From the NCBI RefSeq assembly GCF_019320115.1, contig NC_089584.1, forward strand, positions 56,168,852 to 56,232,851: DNA of 64,000 bases, in the 5' to 3' direction. The notes under the pieces were generated by a model. That model saw nothing but the letters and a program-made list of their open reading frames with translations, searched no databases and was not told the origin of the DNA. Below, in pieces: positions 46,376 to 57,595 of the stretch (within the stretch, counting starts at the first letter, position 1; the number at the start of each line of letters is the position of its first letter). Position numbers and translations under genes: made by a program. This DNA comes from Miscanthus floridulus. Taxonomy: Eukaryota > Streptophyta > Magnoliopsida > Poales > Poaceae.

Positions 46376-49300
46376 TGTAACAACCCAGGTTTTCCAATAT
46401 CCAAAAATCCAAACTTAAAATTTTATCTAACAAAACCCATGTATGGTGAGTGTACATATTAGGAAACCACCTTCATAGTAGCACAAGTAGAACCCAATGT
46501 AGAAGGTTGAACATTTGCATTTAATTAAACAACATGACCAACTTCATAAATATAAATTGATGTGTGAGTGCTTCCAAGGCTCTAGCCTGAATGTGGACCA
46601 TAGTGGACTTAGAGGACCTACCAATACTTGTACACAAGTATTGGATACACATGTACAAGTATAGAACCCTAGTATGGAAATTAGGAAATAGAAACGGAAA
46701 AGGAGATGGCAAAAAAGGAAAGGGCTGAAAGGAGCCCAGGCGGCCAAGTAGCCACACCCGGCCCAGCGCCTTGGCCTATGTCTTCACCCATACCCGTGCC
46801 TACACGTGCACGCCCACATGGCCCAGCAGCAGCCCACACCCGCATCATGTCATGACACACCGCCACCATTGTCTTCCCCGCTGCCGCTGACGAGCGGGCC
46901 CCATTTTTCATCCCCTTCCTTTGCCCTCTGCTTTAGCGCCAAAGTAGAGCAATGATGCTAGGAGGGAATCTCTCCCACTAGTCATCCGTGCTCAGGCCAT
47001 TGCCCACAGAAGCATGGATGCGCACTACGTCCATAATCCACGATGTTCATGCTCGCCCGTAGCTCGCACCCACACCACATGACATCACCACCATGGCCTC
47101 AGCTACTAATGCCACCCCTCCACCTTTTGACCGATGGGGATGCAAAATTGGGAGCGCGAGACCGCCCCTAATCCTACGCCAAGCTCAAAACCCTACCCCA
47201 GGGTGCCCGATCACCCTACACATGCCCCCCGAGCGCCTATCGCCATTTTCCACCCTACCATGGCCATGCCCTGCTATAAAACCATAGCCCTCAGCACCCT
47301 AGCGCCCTATTCCACCCTACCACCACCCAGCGGCACTGCTACACCCACGCCAAAGCTAGATAAGAGGAGGAGAGGGAAGGAGAAGGAAGAAGGAGGGGAG
47401 CCAAGGTCGCCGAAGCGCTGCCCATGGTCGTTGGAGCCTAGGATGATGTCGTTCATCTTCATCACTGTCGTGGGTCGGCACTGCACTGCTACCTCTCAAC
47501 ACTACCTTGACTTGCCACCATACCACTGTCCTACCCACCCCGCCACCATAGTGAGCCCCTATGCCACTCTCCTATGCTTGCCACCGCGTCATGCCATGGT
47601 CGCCACTGTGTTCTTCCACCTTAGAAGAGCCAAAGGTGCCGCCTTTCGCTGTCACCTAGCAGCACGCGCACGCTAAATGGCTGGAACACAGTGATGCCAA
47701 GCCACTAGGCTTAGGAACACCCACGTTGGCGCACCTACACGCACTCATGCTCACCGCGGCCATACCCCACCCCGGTGAGGCTGCGTTCTAGTGGATCTAG
47801 GACAGTAGCGATAGAACCACCACCACAGCGAGCTTCGCCTTGCCATGGGACACGCAAAGCCCTAACCGCGCTAGCTTAGGAACCCTAGAAGCACTAGTCA
47901 CCCTTACAACACCGGCGTGGCCGTGTGCCGATGTCGCCTCTATGCTAGAGATATTTTGGCTAACTCTGGCTGCCTCGCATGATGAGGGCTAGCCATCGAG
48001 CTTCGCCGTGATCCCGCACACCCTGCCATGTAGCTGGTTGAACGAAAATCCCCTACCTTGCCCTAGGTCATTGTAGTCGTAAGCTCGCTGAAGCTCCATC
48101 GTGCGCCTTGTTGCGGTGCGGACTCCCATGCTTTTTGGTCACCACCGACGAGTCTTTTGGCTCACATGTCACCCCAATCGAAGGAAAGGAGACACCTTTG
48201 GCACCAATTGAGGCCATGGACACCTCATCACAGCCCACTGCCGCCACTGAGCCGCTGCTGCTATGGTTAGCCCCACTAGAACCCTTAGAGCCATGCCTAG
48301 TGGCCTAGCTATGCACACAGTGGTGTAAGGAAGTCATAGAAGCCCCACTAGACTTTTGCTGACATCCCAAGTGCCTTTGCCATCAACCTCGCGCCGCCGA
48401 GCCACCATCACCGGATGCTTAGAGCCCCTAGCTGCCGTATTTAGCCTCTCATTGAGTTCGCCACAACCCCACAGTGCCATGGAGATCCCTAGCTACCCCA
48501 CTGAGCCACCATAGCATGTGGACGCATGAGCTCACCGCTGATGAGAACGCCATTGCAGGAGGGAGAAGGAGCAGTCGTGCCCCTACCTAGACTGGCGTGT
48601 GCCTGGTCTAACGTGAGTCAAAGAGACAAGAGGGAGGGATGGATGCGGTCCATCGTGGACCAAGACTACAATCCATAGACCCACATGCTGTAGTCCATCA
48701 TGAACCAGCCCTGTGGACCCGAGCCTGCTAAGAGCCCAGCCAGGCCACATGGCCAGCCTAGCGCCTAACACATGTCTGGCCCGGCCCGGCCTAGACTGGC
48801 CTAACCCGACCAAAATCCAGCCCGCTAGGCCAAGTACGAGCCCGGTCAACCATTGACCATTGACCAAGACTGTTGACCATTGACCTGGTCCCACTTGTCA
48901 GCCTTTGCCGAGTCATGAGCCAATCAGGAAGCGCCACATGCCAGCACCTAATTAATTCAACTCTTTTTCTTTCTTAGAAAATGGTTTAAACTTAGAAAAT
49001 TCATAGTAAATTCATCTGACCTCAGAAAAATATGAAACTAGTGTCCAATTTTTTCTAAAAATGAGCTCTACATCATAGGCTTATGTTTGAGTGCATTTGG
49101 ATCTTTTGGTCTTCTATTGCTTCCTTGTGATCATCTATAGGAGTCGCTTATCGTGGCTAAAAATGACCTCTACATCATAAGCATGGTAGATTGCTTGTAA
49201 GCATTTACCTTATCGCAAACTATACCCTTGCACACCCGCTGATAGGTTAGACGCTCGGTTACTTACTTGCTACTACTTCTACTATGCATTATATCTATGA

Positions 49301-50720
49301 TGTGATGCTTAGTGGATGATTGTTTTGAGTGGTTAAGGCACATGGTGCTGATAATGTGGTAATAACCGGGGAGATCTTAGCATGCGACTTTGGTGTGTGG
49401 CGAGGGTTGAGTCAATTGGGTAGGATCTTACAATGAATTGTTGGACGAGTCTTGCCGAGGGGATGCGACCTGGGCATCCCCTATGAGTGGTCCTGTGGCG
49501 GGTGCATGTGAGATGAGTAGATCCCGGGGTGGAGTGTCTTTGTGGGATGAAGCCTTAGGATGAAGGTGTCATCGAGGCACGGGGTGTCGGTTATCCCCTT
49601 GAGAAGATATCCTATCTGGTCCCCCTAAGGACTGATATGTCGAGAGAACTGGATCATAGGACCCTTCATGCACACCACTTGATCCCATTCAGGTGGGGGA
49701 TGGTTACCCAACCAACTAAGATGGTGCTACTACTATTGGGTTGGAAGTGGATAGGTGTAGGGAGGTACGGGCGCATGGCACACACCCTCCTAAGATAACG
49801 TAGTGACCTCTAGGGGCCCGGTACTATGTCTCACAGTCTCAGTGTGACGGTGGACTCTGGGGTGGCCCAAGGCTGAGTGATAGGGTGGCATCATACTGGT
49901 TGGGAGGCAGTCGATATCAGCCTAGGCGGGGCACACCGCCAATGATGGTGATCTTGTGGATTTCCAAGTGTACACGCTCTGCAGAGTTGATCGATCTATA
50001 CGCAAAGTCACGACTGTGGATATGGACATTCCTATGACCTATGCTTCCCTTGATTAGTGAGTGGAGTCTTTTCTTCTTCTCCCCCCTAGGTTTTGGTGTT
50101 GGTTTTCGGCTTTGGCCGATGAGGCAAGGCACGAGAGGGAGTCGTCCTTGTCGCCTGGAGAGTGTGAGAGTGGTGAGATTTGTGTGATGGGATGGTTGAA
50201 TGTGTGGATGAGATGGGTTAAAACTTTATGAATTATTATTAAAACTTGACATACTCACATAGGAAACTACAACCATAAATAGGCCTTTTGCTCTACCCTT
50301 GCATTCTACCACCACAAAGCAAACGCAAAGCATAGGGTGGGAGCCAGTGGCCAGTACAAATCATACTAATAATTGTTTGGTAGGTTCCAAATCTGAGTAC
50401 GACTTCTAGGGAGACAGTTGGGAGGATTAGAGGTCTTGTTTTTGCGCTCAAGTTTGGTTTCGTGAAGATGGAGTCGACATCCGCTGCCGTTCTACCTGAT
50501 GCTATTCCAGATGTTGTGTGCTCTATGTGATTCCGCTAGGTGGCGATGTAATAATGAGTAAACCTTGCTATTTGTACTCTCTGTAAGATAGGTATTCGAT
50601 GTATGACTGTGATATCGACTTTTATTTGATAATGTGATGGAATGATCATCTGGGACTATCACGTTATCTTTCAAATCTGTGGATTTCCCTTCATGGAAAT
50701 CAGGATTGTTTCATACCCGC
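46376..50720 (+). repeat. 3' LTR of Tekay/Del-like chromovirus (~4.3 kb)
   Basis: Begins TGTAACAACCCAGGTTTTCC after the purine tract GTGAGGAGGAGGAC (46362-46375). Very long and non-coding, with a GC-rich block (46720-48900), a TTGACCATTGACC repeat near 48846-48886 and a final AT-rich part. The right end is uncertain, placed near 50720. No real gene inside; the proline-rich frames of the GC block look accidental. Confidence 0.65.
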
Positions 50721-51400
50721 TAGCATGAGCGAAGTTAGCATTGTGTTATTCAAGTTCATAGCTTTTAGTGATATTATTCCTTAGCCAATTTAGTGAAGTA
50801 AGTCAAGTTGTACCCTCATCAGTTTTAGTGATTAATTATCCAAGTGTAGCATCCTAGACGTGTGAGAATGAGTTCCCTTCTCATGCTCGATTTCTATCAT
50901 TGCTAAGTAACTAAGCAATAAACAATTAAGCGTTTCTGTTCCCATTGGTTAGATAGGAGGCTTCTACTAGATTAATGAGTGGCTCTAAGTGTAGGGTGAA
51001 CAAGATTATTATCCAAAGCTACATGAGATGCATAACTCATAATGAAACTGAATAAGTATCCAAAATTGGGTTTATAGTAGTGGGGTGTCTGCCTGATTCA
51101 TTGTCGTCCTAACTCTTGTAGCTGACGATGATGACTTATACAATTACACGATCCTTATTTGAGAGGTTCCTGAAAGAGTGAGAGAGACGCGTCTGAGGAG
51201 ATACATCGACGATCGAGATAACGAGAATGGATATGGGTGTATATAGGTCTACATTGGGAACCTAGAAAGAGATATCTAACTGTGGCTCCACTGTACACTA
51301 TTTGGTAAAGGATTATAAACTTGCTATGGGTAGCCTCTTGGGTAGACTTGCTAAGAAACCTCACACTCTTTGTGTATGGTCGAACACTTCGTCCTGCTGA

Positions 51401-51512
51401 CGGACACTCCGCTCTGTTGGGTACTAAGGTGAGTTGTCTCTAGGTTGGTCCTAACGGACACTCCGCTCTGTTGGGTACCAAAGGTGAGTTGTCTCTAGGT
51501 TGGTCCTACTCA
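51401..51512 (+). repeat. 54-bp tandem duplication
   Basis: CGGACACTCCGCTCTGTTGG starts at 51401 and 51455; the two units differ by few bases. Confidence 0.9.
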
Positions 51513-52552
51513 AGTTGGTTGGTGGATACTCCATGGAGATCACGGATACTCCGATAGGTTCGGAATTTCAATCTGCTTAGTTTGATTTCCATTTTGGATG
51601 ACTGTTTATACGTGTCTAATTGGCTCTTGCAATCTTCACCTGTTGACGTATGTCTTTTTTCAAAATCTAGGAGATGAAGATCACATCTGTACCTATTGTG
51701 TCTGTATCATTTTCGGGAGGGCCAAAAGGGTGCACATAAGGTTCTTCAGGTGAATAGTCAGAATTTTTTTTTCTCTTGTTGAAGGTTTGACTCCGAGTGT
51801 CTCAGTGTCAAAGTTTTTTTTTACTGACACCTGAAAGATGTGAAGGGAAACTAATTTTGGTTTGACCTTCTTTCCATTTTTTTAATAATAAAATGGCCTT
51901 CTTTTCCTGCCTTTCCCCTTCCTTGTTCATTGAAATTTAATCGGATCTTGTATGAAAAATGGAAGAATATTTTTTTAAACACAGGAGAGCTACGTTTCAT
52001 TGTATTATAGAGATGAAAAATAGGGGGTCCCTAACAGGATCCTCACTCATACGGGACCAGATATGAGTGAGGCAATTACATAGACTCATGGTTCAAACAC
52101 GTAGTGAACAAACACGACTCGACGTTAACTAAAAAAACCTAGTCTGCAAGCGCTAGTCCTAGCCCTTGTAGTTTCTTTGCCCCAGCCATGCTCCAGAGGT
52201 TGTGCTCATTCTTCAGCCCACTCCAAATCATGCTAATCGAAGGAGAAGCCCCCTCAAAAACACATGCATTCCTATGTTTTCAAATAATCTAGGTCCCTAG
52301 ATTTGTGCATTAGATTTTGAATTTACTCATTTTGAAGAGCCTTTGTTTTTGCTACTAGCTTGTACGAGATTGTCTATGAATTTACTCATTTTTGCTACTA
52401 ACACGTCTTCCAGAGACAGGGTGCGTAATGGCGCAGCCCCAGGTGGTCATGACCTGGTGCATGTGGTCATCTGGACATGGACATCATCCGCAGTGAGCCA
52501 CCGGAGTATGGTCTCGAGGTGAGCCTCGAGTTGGATCCCTTATTGATGGATT

Positions 52553-52570
52553 GTTTTTTTTTTTTTTTTG
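52553..52570. repeat. T homopolymer
   Basis: Uninterrupted T-run of about 18 bases; could be the reverse of an old poly(A) tail or a simple slippage tract. Confidence 0.8.
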
Positions 52571-53049
52571 TCTATTTTAATGGCAACACACGGGCTCTCG
52601 ACTAGATTTGTATTCATGCATCGTGAAAACATCATTTCTATTTTGCATTTTTAAAATTGTGCTTATGTGATTTTTTGTGGTAGTGTAAACTGATTGATAA
52701 GCATCATATCCATTTCAGATACAAGGAGTCCATATGTAATATTTGTCTCTTATTGACATGATTGTGCACAGGGAGACATGCATATAGCTGAACAGGAAAA
52801 CATAAACTTAAGTGTGGATGTCTGTGATTTAGTGTAGATTTTGTACTCGCTTAAGTGGGTGTATGTGATTGTAAGTCTTGTATATGTGACATTATTGATT
52901 TTGAAATATAATGTAACAGTTGGGACTCATTCATGGATGTGTTGCAGTAATGATAAGGCTAATGCAAACCTGGTGATGGTGTAATTTTCGTGGAGGGAGA
53001 CGTCATGAATGTCCGCCGGGAAAATAAGTAGTAATGGTTGACCATCATG

Positions 53050-53180
53050 AAATTTGTATTTTCTTGACTTCAATGCTGTGAGGATTTATGACAGTCGATC
53101 GTCACACGTATTAAATTTGTATTTTCTTGACTTAATGTTATGAGGGTTTATGCCAGTCAACCATCACACATATTTTTTAT
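53050..53180 (+). repeat. 63-bp imperfect tandem duplication
   Basis: AAATTTGTATTTTCTTGACT occurs at 53050 and 53113, each followed by a similar GAG-GATTTATG-CAGTC..CATCACAC tract. Confidence 0.85.
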
Positions 53181-53560
53181 GAGGGCAAAACAGAATATTG
53201 GGCACATCATAATCAAAATTTGGTTTTTACATTTTACCAATTGTACACACGTTCAAACTTAAATTATTGTGATATTATTTTGTTCCCATTGTAAAGACAT
53301 GATCATAGTATAATAAAGAAAACAAAACAGAAACAAAAGATAAAATAACGATTAAAGGGGCCAAGAAAAAAATAAGCACCCCTTCACACCATGTTGCATA
53401 TCATGATAAATTGATTACTATAAATTGATTGTCACTTCCCGCGACATAGAAACAAAACCGCCGTTTCAAGACAAAACTTGTGTACACAGAAGTGGAACAG
53501 AAGAGGTATGTGCAAGTCATTGTGGTTTTTGGAATCTGCAACAGTCGTTTATATCGCTTC

Positions 53561-54205
53561 TCATGCTTCACGTAGGTCAATCATCTCAAACTTCACATTC
53601 GGGTTGATGTATACATGGGAGCAATGCTCATAGATTGGTGTCCCATCTAGGGGCTCCTCATGAGGGTGGAATCCACTCGCATCACAATCATGGATCATGC
53701 CCATGCCACATGGCTCCGTGAGATGAAATATGCCATGTTTTCTGTTCAAAGTAAAAATAAGAACATAATTATATCACAAGATTACACAAATAGGATAGCA
53801 CATATTTGTTGCAAATGGTTTCAGGTTTGGCTACAATTATGAAAAAACAAGAGACTACGGAATAAATGCAGCTGAGCTTCACTTAATTTATATGGCCAAA
53901 GAGTTAAAAATTATCAGCAACAAGAGCTAATAAAAGGTGATATATAACGACATTGGTTACCTTAGAGGGCTTTTATTCAGTCAAGATCCTACATAATTTA
54001 CAGCATAAATACAACAAAAAATCGATAAAAATCAGCCTTCGTCAATGGTATATCGATAAGTACTGATTAGCGTTATTGACTTTTCTTCTTGGCTAGCAGG
54101 CCAGATTACAATGACCAAAAAATTGATGGTGCAACATCAATGAAAATAATACCTTGTTGTATCCGTAGGAGCCATAACTATTGCAATCGCTTCCGGTAGC
54201 ATAAT
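53561..54205 (-). pseudogene. AMSH: AMSH exons 13-14: C-terminus of MPN+ domain
   Basis: Exon 13 (54153-54205, 53 bp) reads IMLPEAIAIVMAPTDTTR; exon 14 (53561-53741) reads KHGIFHLTEPCGMGMIHDCD, then GFHPHEEPLDGTPIYEHCSH and ends DLREA then TGA. Open and in phase. The C-terminal YEHCSHVY block is characteristic of AMSH-type enzymes. Confidence 0.9.
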
Positions 54206-54539
54206 CTGTCACCAAGATGACAAACACATGATCAAATCAAAGAAAACAATAATTTGCTGAAATAATTCTGAAACATTAAAATGTAGTGGAGAGAACATTT
54301 GCAATATACAGAAACAAACAGTGTAGGACTTGAGTGCTTAGCCACGATGGATCCTAGAGCATTTCACAAGTCCCAAATGTACTAAACCCCATCCATTCGT
54401 AAATATATAACATTCTAGAAAGTGTGCAGTCAAGTTCTTCAACTTCAAACACAAGCTCTCAAGATAAGTTATTAACATTAGTCATATGGGTTGGTGCATT
54501 CATGAATGCTAACAGTATGTAAAGCATTCGTAAATATCA

Positions 54540-54787
54540 ATGTTTTCCTAAACGGTAAACGGTAGACAGTCGGCGAGGTCTCGTGTAGCGTTTAGACCGT
54601 GTACACGGCGTGTACACGGTTTTACACGGATTACTCGTTTTTACTTTATTTGTAAAAATAACTATAATAACCTGTGTATATATTCCTATAACATAGATAA
54701 TATAGAATTACACAACAACGGTTAGTCCAATAATATAGAATTAAGAACCTAAGTGCTAGACCTAATAGCCTAAGTGCCTAATAAAAT
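54540..54787. repeat. Diverged MITE-like sequence in AMSH intron 12
   Basis: CCTAAACGGTAAACGGTAGAC and GTGTACACGGCGTGTACACGG resemble, at lower similarity, the hAT-like MITE at 55000-55162. Probably a truncated relative. Confidence 0.45.
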
Positions 54788-54788
54788 A

Positions 54789-54958
54789 CTCCCTCCATCC
54801 CAAAATAAGTGCACATCTCGCTTATCGAGGAGTCAAACTCTTTTAAGTTTGACTAAGTATGTAGAAAGTAATATTAATATTTGTATATTCAAATAATTTT
54901 ATTATGAAAGTATATTCCACAACTAATCTAATGGTACTTATTACACATCATAAACATT
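54789..54958 (+). mobile_element. Stowaway MITE, 3'-truncated
   Basis: TA followed by CTCCCTCCATCCCAAAATAAGTG, the Stowaway terminal inverted repeat, then AT-rich DNA with GAGTCAAACTCTTTTAAGTT. No right terminal repeat is seen; it ends against a palindrome and another MITE. Confidence 0.75.
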
Positions 54959-54997
54959 GGTAATATTTTGAAAATAATTTATTTTCAAAATATTACC
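54959..54997. repeat. 39-bp perfect palindrome
   Basis: GGTAATATTTTGAAAATA, ATT, then its exact reverse complement: 18-bp arms with a 3-base loop, directly before the hAT-like MITE. Confidence 0.95.
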
Positions 54998-54999
54998 CA

Positions 55000-55162
55000 G
55001 TGTTCGCCTACACGGCCATGTAGACCGATTACACGGCCGTTTTTTACCGTTTACACGGCGATCCCGTGTAACCTACCGTTTATGGCCTAAACTGCACGTT
55101 CGGCTACCGAGTAGCGATTACACGCCAAGTAATCGGTCTACACGGCCGTGTAGGCGAACACT
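55000..55162 (+). mobile_element. hAT-like MITE with ~35-bp inverted ends
   Basis: CAGTGTTCGCCTACACGGCC..TGTAGACCGATTAC at the left end and its near-perfect inverse ending GGCGAACACTG at the right; about 163 bp. The CAGTG/CACTG termini suggest the hAT superfamily; no clear 8-bp TSD was found. Confidence 0.7.
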
Positions 55163-55620
55163 GGTAAATATAATTGACTAATTTTACCAAAAAGATACTA
55201 TGATTTTTCAAATAAAACTAGATGTGTTGGTGCGAAAAATGCCACATATAAAAGGCCTGATTAACATGGAATCCCAAATTGAATAAATTAAGCTCCACAG
55301 TACAAAACAAACATGACCGATGAGCCATGACCCCTAGAGAAAGTCAGTCTTCCTGACACTAGTTTCAAGCGAACTAAAGTACAAGCAGAATGAGACAGGG
55401 ACAATTTAGTAAATATAATCCAGATATTAAGATAACTGCACTGCTATCATGCATTTAAAATTCTAAATCATTGTGCCAAAGTTGAACAGTAAACTGCCAT
55501 GTAATTTTAAAAAAGAACTTTGCTTTAGCTACAAAAACAGTTACAGGACAACAAAGTGCTGAGTACAATACAAAACACGAACTGCTATAGTGGAAGTAGG
55601 AAACACGGTGAAGTGCTCAC

Positions 55621-56400
55621 CTGATATGCGTAATGATTATGAAGATCAATGGAAGATAGGAAGCAGGTCTGTGTTGGACGTGTCTGCGAAGAATGACAGA
55701 AAAGTAGCAACAAAGTTAATAACCAGCTATAGTATTATGTTCCAATCATCCAATGACATTGGCAGATGTGGCAACTGGGCGCACTCCATACTATATAGTA
55801 GTGGCATACATCAGCCATACATTGGCCTCTGCTGACTCCTGCCGAGGTATGGCAATAGGCCATCACCTCCTTGTACTAGTTAGTACACTATATAGTAGTG
55901 GCATACATCAGCCATACTTAGTAGTTGAGGCTGATCTCAGCCATGTATTGGTAGTACATGTAGTTGGTGTACTAGTGTACCTTGTAGAGGTACTAGATTA
56001 GTAGATTTATGTATATAAGCTAGACCAATGCAATGAAAAACAGTTCAGAGCAACACTCTTTCAGAGTTTCAGACTTGTGTTGTGCTGTGTTTGTGTGCTC
56101 TGTTCTCTCCCCTTCTTCTACCTCCAGCCAGTGTCTGTGTGCTGGTGAGCTGATTGCTCAACTGTGCAGGGAATACCTGGGCCAACATAATCCTTGATCC
56201 TTCTGTATATATCATAAAATACAGCAGAAAAGATAGAACCAGATACTTGAAGTCCAAGGGAGCACATATAACCCTTTCACTTGATGAACAAAAAAAAAGT
56301 AACCAAACCGAAGTGCAGGACTTACATGAATCCAACCAAGAGACAAAAGGGAGCCTTTGTCCTGAACTTCAAATATTTCTTCTTCATTCGTAGCTTGACA
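55621..56400 (-). pseudogene. AMSH: AMSH exons 11-12: JAMM zinc site with His-to-Arg
   Basis: Exon 11 (56326-56400) reads CQATNEEEIFEVQDKGSLLS then LGWIH; exon 12 (55621-55683) reads TRPTQTCFLSSIDLHNHYAY then Q. Joined, the zinc motif is H-T-R-P with S-S-I-D after it. JAMM enzymes need H-x-H-P..S-x-x-D, so the second His ligand is replaced by Arg (codon CGT, one transition from CAT). Ser and Asp are kept. Confidence 0.88.
55753..56195 (+). repeat. Copia-like LTR in AMSH intron 11 (probable)
   Basis: The right half has LTR-style signals: GTATATAAGC TATA box near 56010, then CAATGAAAAACAGTTCAGAG and a pyrimidine-rich CTCTCCCCTTCTTCTACCTC. Contains a 97-bp-spaced direct repeat (CTATATAGTAGTGGCATACA at 55791 and 55888). 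No PBS, interior or TSD seen, so it may be solo. Confidence 0.5.
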
Positions 56401-56725
56401 CTGCATAATTATTAAAAATAGTTCCAGTATATTTCTGAAAATGCAACATTTTGGAGACTGCGGCAACACGCAAACTTATACCCATGCAATCCAGTGTTCG
56501 CCAAAACAACCATGTAGGCTGATTAGTCCATGAGTATACTGTATACTCCACTTATCGCCTGGCCATGCAAGTTAGGCCATAAAATGACCTCAGTTACATG
56601 GTTTGCATGTACAAGGTTGATGGTCCTGAATGGGCAGAGCAGCCAACATGGAATGGCTGCTACAAGGGGCTGAACAGAAAAAATGTCAACTGGAGTAGCT
56701 TTTAGCTGATAGCCGCATGGGTGTG

Positions 56726-57013
56726 GCCACAGGGCGCCTAGCTCAAACGGTTAGGTGACCCAGCGGCACTCCTCAGGTCCTGGGTTCGACTCCCCGTGGG
56801 AGCAGATTTCAGGCTGAGGTTAAAAAAATCCCCTCGCCCGTCCCCAAGTGCCAAAGCGCAGTGGAAGGCTCCGGCCCAGTTCTCACAGGGTTACGGCACC
56901 TCCTGCATCAGGATGGGGGCGGGGGTTGGGGGTTTTCTCGATCTGTGTGAGAAGATCTTCTTCTTAAAGGGAAACCCGGGGGCCGTCATAACCCCCCGTA
57001 GGTCGAGTTTTTT
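56726..57013 (+). mobile_element. tRNA-derived SINE in AMSH intron 10
   Basis: Pol III A-box-like TAGCTCAAACGGTTAGGTG (56736 on) and B-box GGTTCGACTCC (56783-56793), a ~220-bp body, and a T-rich end (GAGTTTTTTT). Flanked by a 16-bp TSD TAGCCGCATGGGTGTG / TAGCCGCATGGATGTG (56710-56725 and 57014-57029) with one mismatch. Au-like or PoaS-like family; exact family not determined. Confidence 0.85.
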
Positions 57014-57126
57014 TAGCCGCATGGATGTGAGATGAAAATTTCAGCCCCGATTTCCATGCCCATTGGCATATAAGGATGCTTGCCATTTGGGAGTCTCTCC
57101 ATCTGCAGGCACCCCTCACTCTATAA

Positions 57127-57250
57127 TCAGACACCAGCCACTTCCTCGTCTGTAAGCTGCAGCACCTCGTTGATGTCCCTCTCCAGCTCTTCTGCACCAA
57201 GCCAGCTCAACATCCAGGTCTCATTCATCTCTTTCCTCCTCAAACTCCAG
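57127..57250 (-). other. Coding-like fragment of unknown origin
   Basis: Minus strand: WSLRRKEMNETWMLSWLGAE then ELERDINEVLQLTDEEVAGV and a stop at 57127. Codon-like composition and an amphipathic acidic helix suggest the C-terminus of a real protein, out of place in an AMSH intron. It lies beside an inverted-repeat element that may have carried it. Not identified. Confidence 0.4.
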
Positions 57251-57252
57251 GT

Positions 57253-57383
57253 CATGGTTTTTGAGGCATCGAGGTGCACCCCAGGCACCGCACGATGCCA
57301 CAGGTTTTTAGTTACACCATGTTGCCTAGACATCCAGGCGTACTCCCAGCGCCACAGGACGCCGCAACGCCTCAAAAACCATG
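57253..57383. repeat. Inverted-repeat element, 131 bp
   Basis: CATGGTTTTTGAGGC at 57253-57267 and its exact reverse complement at 57369-57383. The interior is GC-rich. MITE-like; superfamily unknown. Confidence 0.75.
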
Positions 57384-57413
57384 GCATTGGTAACCTCCCG
57401 CCCAAACCCCCCT

Positions 57414-57441
57414 CCCCCCCCCCCCCCCCCCCCCCCCCCCC
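57414..57441. repeat. C homopolymer, 28 bases
   Basis: Uninterrupted C-run, extended on both sides by C-rich DNA. Length is likely to be uncertain in the assembly. Confidence 0.9.
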
Positions 57442-57535
57442 ACCCCGCCCTCCTCCTTCTCTTCTTATTGGCTTAAGCAATGTGCCTGTGCGCTGTGTGA
57501 AATGGTTTGCTAGACTCCAGATTGCTTGGTTACCC

Positions 57536-57595
57536 AATAGGCCAACAACAACAACAACAAAGCCTTTTAGTCCCAAGCAAGTTGGGGTTGGGGTT
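57536..57595 (-). mobile_element. (TTG)n-tailed LINE/SINE 3' end inserted in AMSH exon 10
   Basis: Minus strand: CCCCAACTTGCTTGGGACTA then AAAGGCTTTGTTGTTGTTG. I recall this sequence as the common 3' terminus of plant RTE-type LINEs and their dependent SINEs, which end in TTG repeats. Only about 60 bp are present, so it is strongly 5'-truncated. It follows directly after the exon 10 codons for P-K-Q. Confidence 0.6.

Larger units (their letters stand above)
50721..53560. other. Intergenic, low-copy-looking DNA with small duplications
   Basis: No gene found on either strand. It holds the 54-bp and 63-bp duplications listed separately, a T-run, and at about 51960-52330 a stretch (AACACAGGAGAGCTACGTTTC onward) that looks like an old dispersed repeat. 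This region is downstream of the AMSH-like gene and may contain its 3' UTR near 53380-53560. Confidence 0.5.

Noticed and set aside
47134..47676. Open frame of 180 codons, Pro/Thr/His-rich
   Set aside because: Lies in the GC-rich block of a long LTR; composition follows the local base bias, no domain or splice signals, and overlapping frames look alike.
56736..56793. A tRNA gene (A and B boxes present)
   Set aside because: No cloverleaf could be formed with acceptor and anticodon arms; the T-rich end and TSD identify a SINE.
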